Source: a virus
DNA: 40,429 nt
Strand: one strand, 5' to 3'
IMG/VR virus record: IMGVR_UViG_3300008738_000007
Coordinates: 1 to 40,429 of that record
Shown: one piece after another, positions 29,678 to 38,800 of the stretch
Layout of the letters: every line of letters begins with the position of its first letter
Numbering within the stretch: position 1 is the first letter of the stretch
Position numbers and translations under genes: made by a program
The notes under the pieces: generated by a model
Database searches by the model: none
Told to the model about the DNA's origin: nothing
What the model saw: only the letters and a program-made list of their open reading frames with translations

Positions 29678-29899
29678 ATCAGTAGTTTCTCTGAGGCACT
29701 TGGTGCCCCTACAGGAAGACGCCCTCTGGTGGATGTCGTTCTAGAGGTGTTGGACGAAGACTCACGCCAAGAGTTAGAACACGCCTTAGTGAATCGGCTT
29801 TACACAATCTCAGCGATTGCGGCTGCACTTCAAAACCTGGGGGTCGATGTAAGCGAAAGCACCGTGAGGCGCTGGCGCACCCAGGGAAAAATCACCTAG
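29678..29899 (+). CDS. Small helix-turn-helix protein with no canonical start at its conserved beginning
   Basis: The frame reads SSFSEALGAPTGRRPLVDVV, then LEVLDEDSRQELEHALVNRL and an HTH YTISAIAAALQNLGVDVSES followed by TVRRWRTQGKIT. The natural-looking N-terminus would need to begin at ATC 29678, with AAAGGGG eight bases upstream; the first canonical starts are GTG 29729 (too short to keep the block) or far upstream in the previous gene. It is small enough to be a DNA-binding adaptor. No family named. Confidence 0.55.
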   Translation: MSSFSEALGAPTGRRPLVDVVLEVLDEDSRQELEHALVNRLYTISAIAAALQNLGVDVSESTVRRWRTQGKIT

Positions 29900-29916
29900 C
29901 CTGAGGAGATGGTGGT

Positions 29917-30954
29917 GTGGCTGACTTCCAAGACAGTCTCAATGAAGCGTCCACAGTGGATGATCTACGCAGCACGATTGCGCGACTATCCCGCCAACTT
30001 CAAAAGGCAAAAGATCGGGGGGAGGAACTGGTCGAAGCCGTCTACCGGGCTGCCAGAGATGCCTCCTCAGGACTCACGATTCCCCCAGTAGCCGCACCAA
30101 AGAAAGACAGTCGCAAAAAGGGCGAACAGGTCGCCGTGGCAGTGCTGTCGGACTGGCAGTTGGGCAAGCAAACTCCGGGGTACAGCAGTGAAATCTGCGA
30201 GGAGCGGATTGAACGCTATGCCGACAAACTGGAAACGATTGTGGGGATGCACCGAGAGGCCATCCCGATCAAAACCCTGAAGGTCTACCTGCTGGGGGAC
30301 ATCGTAGAGGGGGAGATGATCTTCCCTGGCCAGGCGCACCTAATCGACTCGTCGCTCTACCAACAGATGACGGTTGACGGCCCACGCATCCTGTGCAACT
30401 TCTTGCGCCGTGCCCTGACGATGTTTGAGTCGGTTCATGTCGTCGGAGTGATCGGCAACCATGGTTCGCTGGGCGGGCGTGCCCGAAAGGATTACAACGG
30501 CGAGAGCAACGCAGACAGGATGCTCTACAACATCTGCCGTCAGATCATGGGTGGCGAGAAGCGGCTGTCTTGGTATGTGCCCTGGGAGAAAGACGAGCGG
30601 GCATGGTACGCGGTGGACCGCATCGGGGACCACGGCTTCCTGCTAGCCCATGGTGACCAGATCAGGGGAGGCGGGTTTGGGGGGTTTCCCTTTTACGGGC
30701 TGGCCAAGAAGACTTGGGGCTGGGCCGTTGGCGGCGTCCCTGAGGAGTTCAACGAGGTCTTGATCGGCCACTGGCACCAGCCGACAAGAGTTACCTTGAA
30801 CACCATTACTGCACGGGTAAACGGCAGCACGGAGAGTCACAACACATACGCTCAGGAGCAGTTGGCCGCAGTGGGACGCCCTTCGCAGTGGCTTCTCATG
30901 GTTCACCCTAAGCACGGGGTATCAGCCGAGTATTGTGTGTACTTGGACCACTAA
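29917..30954 (+). CDS. Calcineurin-like metallophosphoesterase
   Basis: 345 aa; GTG 29917 has GAGGAG eight bases upstream. After a 70-residue coiled coil, the five MPE motifs are: VLSDWQLGK (D79; Gln81 where the family has His), LLGDIVEGE (D128), IGNHG (N181, H182), LAHGD (H245, D247), IGHWHQPT (H285, H287). Substrates of the family range from nucleotides to DNA. It lies between terminase and portal, so a packaging-linked or DNA-end role is plausible; T4-like SbcD or a cyclic-nucleotide enzyme are also possible. Confidence 0.82.
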   Translation: MADFQDSLNEASTVDDLRSTIARLSRQLQKAKDRGEELVEAVYRAARDASSGLTIPPVAAPKKDSRKKGEQVAVAVLSDWQLGKQTPGYSSEICEERIERYADKLETIVGMHREAIPIKTLKVYLLGDIVEGEMIFPGQAHLIDSSLYQQMTVDGPRILCNFLRRALTMFESVHVVGVIGNHGSLGGRARKDYNGESNADRMLYNICRQIMGGEKRLSWYVPWEKDERAWYAVDRIGDHGFLLAHGDQIRGGGFGGFPFYGLAKKTWGWAVGGVPEEFNEVLIGHWHQPTRVTLNTITARVNGSTESHNTYAQEQLAAVGRPSQWLLMVHPKHGVSAEYCVYLDH

Positions 30955-30970
30955 GAAAAGGGCTGTGGAA

Positions 30971-31297
30971 GTGAAAAAGTTTGACTGGTTGAAGCGGCGA
31001 GCCGAACACGTTGCCAAGTTCAACCCCTATCACGATGAGCGTGGGAGGTTTACAACCGCCCGGAATGCGGTCACCACGGCTGGTTTTGAGGGAAGCGGCG
31101 GCCGTGGAGGAGTTGATCTGCCGAGTGACGTGGGCGACGGTCCGCGCCGTCATGGATCACCGCATGAACGACCAGCGCATCCCCCCGCGACAGTTCACCA
31201 CCGTCGCCCAGGTCCGCGCCATCCGAGCGAACCGATGAGGGTTCTCCGATCAGACGACGACGGCGAGGTCAAGGCCAAAGAGTTCTGGAAGGTCTGA
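30971..31297 (+). CDS. Small protein carrying copy 0 of the FNPYHDERGRFT motif, with a composite tail
   Basis: GTG 30971 gives MKKFDWLKRRAEHVA then KFNPYHDERGRFTTA and AGFEGSGGRGG, almost the same 35 residues that follow the MuF domain at 33734. After about residue 47 the frame loses coding character: third-base GC and codon choice move to another frame (31083-31238), where LREAAAVEELICRVTWATVR and RAVMDHRMNDQRI are read, and the original frame resumes in MRVLRSDDDGEVKAKEFWKV. This looks like a recombination junction inside a motif unit or a remnant of one. It lies between the metallophosphoesterase and the portal. Confidence 0.5.
   Translation: MKKFDWLKRRAEHVAKFNPYHDERGRFTTARNAVTTAGFEGSGGRGGVDLPSDVGDGPRRHGSPHERPAHPPATVHHRRPGPRHPSEPMRVLRSDDDGEVKAKEFWKV
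31016..31066 (+). repeat. FNPYHD motif, copy 0 (upstream of portal)
   Basis: KFNPYHDERGRFTTARN in the small protein, followed by AVTTAGFEG, which is also found after copy 1. The only copy outside the giant gene. Confidence 0.85.
31125..31238 (+). CDS. 37-aa frame inside the motif-0 gene, possibly a separate small protein
   Basis: GTG 31125 has GGAGGAG 12 bases upstream. Reads MTWATVRAVMDHRMNDQRIP and PRQFTTVAQVRAIRANR with strongly GC-rich third positions, unlike the overlapping frame. It ends at a TGA that overlaps an in-frame ATG of the first reading frame (ATGA). Either a real small gene or the inserted segment seen in another frame. Confidence 0.3.
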   Translation: MTWATVRAVMDHRMNDQRIPPRQFTTVAQVRAIRANR

Positions 31298-31397
31298 CGC
31301 TGGGGCCACATTGGTGCTGACAGCGGAGCGAGTACCGACGCTCTCATGTGTTATTGTGCTGGCCGTCCGGCCCCATGAGAACCAATCGGAGCAATAG

Positions 31398-32855
31398 GTG
31401 CCTAGCCCAAACACTACCGGTGCCGATGGTGGCACTGGCCCAGCACGGTCTGGGTACGACGGCAAAGAGTTTGATCTAAAGTTCGACCCGTTTGATGAAA
31501 CGGGCCTCACAGGGCTTCGCCGCTCGGCAGGCTTTGTCACCGAGGAGTTCCTCCCCCAACTCGCCGGGTTTAGAGCCAACGAGGTCTACCGCGAGATGCG
31601 GGACAACGACCCCGTGGTAGGAGCCATTCTGTTCGCCATTGACCGGCTGGTGCGCCAGGTGGCGTGGCGAGTGCAGTCCAAGTCCAAGAAGCATGACGAC
31701 GAGATGGCCGCTGTTTTTGTCGATTCGTGTATGCACGACATGAGCCACTCTTGGGAAGACCTCATCTCAGAGGTTCTGTCCATGCTGGTGTTTGGGTGGT
31801 CATACCACGAGATTGTCTACAAGCACCGTAACGGCCCCAGTCAAGAAGACTCCAGCAAGCGCAGTCGGTTTGATGATGGTCGGGTGGGCTGGCGCAAGAT
31901 TCCCGTCCGTGCTCAGGAAACCCGCATTGAGTGGATTTTCGATGAGAAGGGTGGCATTTTGGGGATGCGCCAGTCGCCTCCCCCGCACTATCACCTTGTG
32001 GACATCCCCATGGAGAAGGCGCTTCTATTCCGCACCTCCACCAACAAGAACAACCCAGAGGGCAGGTCCATCCTTAGGACTGCGTACCGGCCGTACTACT
32101 TCAAGAAGCGGATTGAAGAAATCGAGGCCATTGGGATCGAACGTGATCTGGCTGGGTTCCCAGTTATGTACGTTGACCCTCAGATCATGCGGAGTGACGC
32201 TACGGATGGGCAAAAGTCGGTGTTCACCGACTACCAAGACATGGTGTCCAACATTCGCCGGGATCAGCAAGAAGGCGTGATTCTCCCGGCGATCTATGAC
32301 GAGAACGGGCACCAGTTGTACCGGCTGGAGTTGCTTTCGTCTGGCGGGTCCAGAGAGTTTGACACCAACACAGTGATTCAGCGGTACGACCAGCGCATTG
32401 CCACCTCTGTCCTGGCCGACTTCATTCTGCTGGGGCAGCAGCAGCACGGCAGTTTTGCGCTTTCAGTAGACAAGACCGACCTCTTTGCCACATCACTCAG
32501 AACGTGGCTGGAGATCATCAGGACCGTCTTCAACGAGTACGCCATTCCCCGCCTGTTCAAGTTGAACGGGTTCGACATGACCCGGCTCCCTACGCTGGAG
32601 TACGGGGACATTGAGACGCCGCCGCTGGGGGAGTTGGGCAACTACATTCAGGTGCTGGCAGGGGCGGGAGTGCCCCTGTTCCCAGACGACGAACTGGAGA
32701 ACTACCTCCGGCAAGTGGCAAGCCTCCCTGCTCGTCAACAGCGCACAGGCCAGGTTCCGGGTCAAAGTGTGCCAGGGCAGGGCAACGCCCGCTCTGCCGA
32801 AAAGCAACCGGAGCCTGTTGCCCAGCGGCAGCCCACACCCAACACTAAGGAGTAG
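31398..32855 (+). CDS. Portal protein, Mu gp29 / DUF935-like
   Basis: 485 aa, GTG 31398 with GGAG upstream. Conserved blocks: YREMRDNDPVVGAILFAIDR, WEDLISEVLSMLVFGWSYHE, ALLFRTSTNKNNPEGRSILR, YYFKKRIEEIEAIGIERDLA (part), and LEYGDIETPPLGELGNY near the end. This is the Mu-type portal family, which forms the dodecameric DNA gate at the head vertex. The next gene, three bases away, begins as MuF, which is the normal pairing in such phages. The final 40 residues are Gln/Pro-rich and disordered. Confidence 0.88.
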   Translation: MPSPNTTGADGGTGPARSGYDGKEFDLKFDPFDETGLTGLRRSAGFVTEEFLPQLAGFRANEVYREMRDNDPVVGAILFAIDRLVRQVAWRVQSKSKKHDDEMAAVFVDSCMHDMSHSWEDLISEVLSMLVFGWSYHEIVYKHRNGPSQEDSSKRSRFDDGRVGWRKIPVRAQETRIEWIFDEKGGILGMRQSPPPHYHLVDIPMEKALLFRTSTNKNNPEGRSILRTAYRPYYFKKRIEEIEAIGIERDLAGFPVMYVDPQIMRSDATDGQKSVFTDYQDMVSNIRRDQQEGVILPAIYDENGHQLYRLELLSSGGSREFDTNTVIQRYDQRIATSVLADFILLGQQQHGSFALSVDKTDLFATSLRTWLEIIRTVFNEYAIPRLFKLNGFDMTRLPTLEYGDIETPPLGELGNYIQVLAGAGVPLFPDDELENYLRQVASLPARQQRTGQVPGQSVPGQGNARSAEKQPEPVAQRQPTPNTKE

Positions 32856-32857
32856 CC

Positions 32858-35800
32858 ATGCCCCGGCGCTTTAGTGGGGCCGCACTCCTCCAGGCACTGT
32901 CGGCGTACTCCGACACTATGGAGCGGAAGGTGCGGCGCGCCTTCTTTGACGCGATCAAGCAGTTCTCCAGCACCGGAGATTTGCCCACCATGATGCGCCA
33001 ACTCCAGCAGGGCCAAATCGTGCCCGACGATTTGCCTGCTCGTATCGAACAGTTGTCCATGAATACGGACGAGATCGCCCGGCTGGTACAGCAAGCCGTG
33101 AAGGGCGCTGGCTCCATCACTGCCAAAGAAGTCGGGTTTGAGACGGCTTGGGATGTCACTCAGCCATCAGTCATCACTGTGGCACGAGATTTGGCAAACC
33201 GAACTCTTGTAGATGTCCAGTCAAACACGATGCGTACTCTCGCAGACACAGTTGAAGAAGCCATTGTCACAGGGATGCACCGGGATGAACTGGTGCGCCA
33301 GATTCGCCGCAATGTCGGGCTACTTCCACAGCACGCTGTGGCGGTCCAAAGGTATGAGCAAAACCTGCTGAACCAAGGGCAAGCGCCAAGCCAGGCAGCC
33401 AAGTTGTCTAACGGCTATGCCAACCGGCTCTTGTCGTATAGGGCCAAGATGGTTGCGCGCACCGAAGTGGCCAGAGCACGAAGCCACGGCCAGCAGATGT
33501 TCTGGGATCAGGCAGAGAAGCGACGGTTGCTCCCAGCCGATACACAGCGAGTCTGGATCACAGCCCAGGACGAGCGAACGTGTCCAGTGTGTGCTCCCAT
33601 GGACGGCGTGCTGGTCGGGCTACACCAGCCTTGGGCTACTGACACTGGCCCTGTGGATGTACCAACCGACGTTCACCCACAATGCCGGTGCGCTATGGGC
33701 CTGGTATTCCCAGGGATCACCAAGCACATTGTGAAGTTCAACCCCTATCACGATGAACTTGGGCGGTTCACGACCGCAGACAATACTGTGACTACTGCGG
33801 GGTTTGAGGGCAGGGGCGGCCGTGGGGGCGGCAGTGTGAGTGGTGACGCTTTTGCCGCCAACAGAGAGTTGGTTGTTGCTATGGCCATGCTGGGCGTGCA
33901 GATGAGCGGTCGGGAACTAGACCCGCTTGAAGAAAAGATGCTTGAAGAAGCACGCGAGGGCGACATAATCATATTTGATGGCAGCGAGGAGACTGCTGTT
34001 GGCAGCCTGTCCGATGACGGCGACGATGGTGTCGTCGCGCTCAACTTTAGAGTTGAGGACCGCGCAGAGATCAAGGATGGGGGTGCCGAATGGGTGGCTG
34101 GCTTTATGACTGACGCAGAAATAGAGGTGTGTGCGAGTCAGTGGGGTGACACTCTGAACAATGATGCGCTGGCCCTGGCAGAAGTAGTTGTTGCAGAACG
34201 CCACGATATGTGGGCGAAAACAGCAGGAGATAGCGACTCAAAATCGCTGGCCCTCCAGTTGGCCGCAGCGGAGATGCAAGAGTGGGACAGTGAGCAGATC
34301 GCCAACCGAGTGTTTCGTGGTCTAGACCCAGGCGGCATGGAAGTGGCTCGTGCCGCTGCCGATAAGGCAGTGTCACAAGTTGAGAAAGACCCCACGCCGT
34401 GGGCGCTAATGAGTAGCGCTGGGCAGGAAGAAGTTGTCAACCGGCACCTGCCTCCACAGGACAGCCTGGTCATGGCGTCCAACTGGATGCAGCCGGTGAC
34501 GCCACAGATTGCGGCCATGGCTCTGGTGGAGCATCGGTTTGCTGCGGCAGCCAACAAGGCTGTATTGGCAGCAGAACAGCGCGCTACACGCCACGACCTT
34601 CCTTGGGTAGTGGGCGATGCTAAAACAATCACGCTGTACCGCGGGGTGATGGTTGACAAGGAGCGAGTGGTCCACAGTCCGACCCATGTTGAGTACCGGC
34701 TGCCATCGGCCACCAAAGTCCGTAGTGAGTCGGCCCCACTGTCGTCATGGTCAGCGGTTAGGGCTGTTGCTGAAACATTTGCTGGCCTCAAAGGGGTGGT
34801 CCTAGAGGCAGAGGTGCCCATCAGTTCTATCGTGGGGCTAAGCACCAACGGGTTCGGCTGTATTTCAGAAGGCGAAGTCATTGTGAATGGCGACTCGTTT
34901 GATGCCATTGTGATGGGCGACGATCTTGAAAAGAGTGCAAGCCTTGGTGGCCCTGCTCCGGCTGGAGAGGTTCACAAAGCCATTCTGCCCATCAACCTTG
35001 ATGCCACGGATGAAAACCAAGACTGGCCGAAGCGGACACCTGACACTTACGAAGCACTGGGGATTTCGCTCAGGGTTGAAACTACCGGAAGTGGCGAACT
35101 GAACCCTGTGACCGGTATTGCCATGTCAGGGGCCGAGTTCGCTGACACGATGGCAGTCTTGTTCCGGGCGAGAGCGCCACGCATCGTCAAGTTCAAGCAG
35201 ATGTTTGGCAGCGGGCTTGAAGTCACAAAGGCGGGCTTTGCCACCCATGATGGGCCACTAAGCCTGGAGTCGCTGCCTGCCTATTCACGAGATTTGCGGG
35301 TAGTGCTAGGCAAAGAGTGTGCGAGAGCAGTGGCTGTTCAGGTCGCTGACTTTGATTGTGGAGAAGTGGTTCTGTACGGGTTGAGCCGAGGCCACACCCC
35401 AACTACACAGGCCGATCCAATGCAACGGGTGGTCAAGGTAGGCAACGACGCTTACTTGTCGCCGCTTGGCAAGTACAAGTTCACCCGCAAGCAGTGGTAC
35501 GAAGCCCAGCAGCGGACCTCACGCCAAGGTGGCGGGTCGTGGGGTGACTACACACCGCCCGACGCCATGGATAGGCGTGACGACCTTCAGTGGCGAAGCA
35601 AGTTGAGGAAGGGGGCTGCACAAGAAAACAAGTCGCGCCCGGCAGCAGTTCACAAGTTGATGCAACGGTTTGCTGCCCCTGTAACCAACACGGGCACTTG
35701 CCCCAAAGATGGCGAATCCATCTTGCAACTGGTGGAGCGCAATGGCCGCCCCACGCCAGTGGTCTACAGCGCAGTTACCAAGTTCAATCCCTATCACGAC

Positions 35801-38800
35801 GAACTGGGCAGGTTCACTACCGCGGACGCAGCAGTCACCACCAGTGGTAATGCTATGAGGGCCAACCGGGGAGTTGCCATTTCGATGGCTGAAGTATCAC
35901 TGGGCAAACTATCTGGTGCTGACAAGGCGTTGCTTAGAGACGCTCCTGCCGGTGCTGTTGAGTTTATTTCCGGTTGGGAGCCCGTTACTCGGGGCGTACA
36001 AACGCGTGGGGCGCAGGTTGAGGTTGTTGTCACTCGGCGCGAGCGTAGAGAAATCAAGCGGCGGGGCGCTAAGGCCATCGCTGATGAGATGACCGACGAC
36101 GAACGGGCGGCGTGTACGCAGGCCATGGCGGAGTTGTACGGAGAACTAGATCAAGGGACTTACGGCAACAGAAAGACCGGCTTTATTACAACATCAAACG
36201 CTCCTGAAAAGTTCGTGGCCAGGCAGCACAGCCAGTGGGCTGCCACTTCCAGTGGCAATCCACACGCACTTGCAATACAGTTGGCAGCAGCAGAGATGCA
36301 GGGTTGGGACAACGAACAGATTTCCAACCGGGTGTTTCGTGAAACTCCAAACGATGTGGTGGCTGCGGGTCGTGAGATAGCCAAGCAGGTAATCGCGAAC
36401 GCTGGGGGCAACACCGCGGGACTGCTTGACCACGAAACTTCTAGTGCAGCCATAAGAACGGTGGTGCAGGGTGACACACTTAGCCCTTACTTGAGCATTG
36501 CTGTCGCTGGCCCGGTTGTCGGTGCGCCACCAAGAGCGATAGGCACTGTGACTGCCCAAACCTTTATTTATAGTGAGTTGTTGGGGGCCGCTTACAAGGC
36601 GGTGCTAGCAGCCAACCAGCGGGTGAGCCAGAAGCGCCTGAAAGAAGCAGTTGGCGACACCCCCACTATCACCCTGTTCAGGGGTGTGTATACAACTGTC
36701 GCAAGTCTATTTGGTGATGAGTTTTACGGCGGCGGCGAGCAGGCTGTCACAGGGGGAAAGATCCGTAGTAAGTCGTCACCACTGTCGTCGTGGTCGGTGT
36801 CGCGCCCCACGGCACGGAAGTTTGCCGTGGGTTACGACCAAGAAGGAGTTGTATTACGGGCAGAGATACCAGTCAGTTCCATCGTTGGTGTGAGTTCACA
36901 GGGCTTCGGTTGCATTGTTGAAGGTGAGGTGGTTGTCAACGGCGACTCTTTCGTTGCCAAGGTGGACACTCAAGCCAGTGACATCACTAAGGGTGTGGCG
37001 GGGAGGCCAGCACCAGCCGGGAGCCTGAGGAAAGCAATCCCCACCATCAACCTTGATGCCACGGATGAAAACCAAGACTGGCCGAAGCGCACGCCAGACA
37101 CCTATGAGGCGCTGGGACTCCCGTTGCCGATTGTGAAGTTCAACCCATATCACGATGACAGAGGGCGCTTTACGACTGCCGCTAACAACACGACAGGCAG
37201 TCAGCGAGTGCCCGAACAGGGATTTGACGGGACGCCAGAGGGTCTTGTGAACGCGATCAAGCGCACCTTCCAAGACCACGGCTTCAGTCCGAGGCACAGC
37301 AAGTCAGCAGTGTCTGAGGCTGAGTATGTGAGTGTGGGCACTGAGACCCAGGACGTTACGGTCCGAGTGGCTGCCCATAGTCGTGAAATCCCCTATGACT
37401 CCACGATTGACGTGTGGGCCAACATCCCAAGGTACGACCGAATCGGTTTGGGCAAGCCGCGCTTTTCAACACAACACTGGACCATTGGAGTTAGAGATGC
37501 CTTGGGTCGTTTGGGCACCGCACCAAACAATGACCTCCAGCGGCTTGTTCAGGAAGTGGGCACCCCTAATGCCGCGGCTCAGCACGCTGAACTGAAGCAA
37601 AGAGAAGCCCGGTACTGGCAGCGCCGTGAAGACGACCGGCGTGCGGGCATGGCCGAGCATCTTCATAACACTGGCGAGACGTATATCGCAGACGAATGGG
37701 TGTATGACCGAGAACGCAACAAGGTGGTCACTAAGTTCAACCCCTACCATGACGAACTAGGCAGGTTCACCACTGCTCGTTATGCCGTTACGATTTCAGG
37801 GGGAAACCTCCCGCCGGTCGCTGGCTCTGAGGAACTCTGGAGCGCTCAAGGGCGTGAGTTGTTCAGAACGCCGCTAAGGAGCAAAGGCGCTTCGATAACG
37901 CAAGAGTCCGCTGGCGGCGAGGTCCAGTACACCATTCAATATGGTGACCTCCAGTTGGAGACACGGGCCGCTTCAGCCGAGGAGGCGCTTGGCCGGTTTG
38001 ACAACGAGTGGGTTTACTGGGAAGGCAACTATCGGCTGCGCCACGCTTCAGCAGCCATCGTAGGGCTGCCACCGCCAAAGTCTGTTGAGCATGTCACCGA
38101 TGCCCTTAGCGAGACAATTGCTACCGGCGACGCCAGTGCAATGCGTGAACGCGATGCGGCTGATGCTGTGACCCTAGACCGCCTTAGGGCTGGGGAGAAA
38201 AGAGATGACGCATGGCGTTGGTCGAGAAGTTATGGTGCCCAGACGACTGTTGACGAAGCAGTTGGGGGCGTTGTAGCCAGGGCATACGAAGCCATGAGGG
38301 CAGTTGGAGGGGCTGATGAAACCTCACCCTTGCTCCATCGTGGGATGTCTGATGTTGACCGTGCCTCTCCGCTGTTGTCTGCACCCATCGGCACCAAATA
38401 TGGGACTGCACTCACCGCATTTAGCCCTGACCCAAGCATGGCTATGCGGTTTACGCATAACGACAGGGAAAAGGGTGCCCCGGAAGTGCTAGTGGTCCTA
38501 AAGCCTGGGGCCAAGTCTTATGTGGGCGACACCGGTGCCCCACAGGTCCATCCCAACCCAGTGTGGGCACCCAACAAGGGGTGGCGCTTCGACGGTTCTA
38601 TTGAGCACATCACCCAGGGTGTGTTCAAGATCGTTGACCGCTTTCAGCCCAAGGGGGTTGACCCAGAGGTAGTCGGGTGGAAGGACTACCTAGAGCCAGG
38701 GCGAGGCCACAAGACTTATGCACCCGGAGAACAGACTCAGGGTGTTGAGTGGGTTGTTGTTGTCGAGCAGGTGGGGTCGTACTTGCCCAATCCAGACGGC

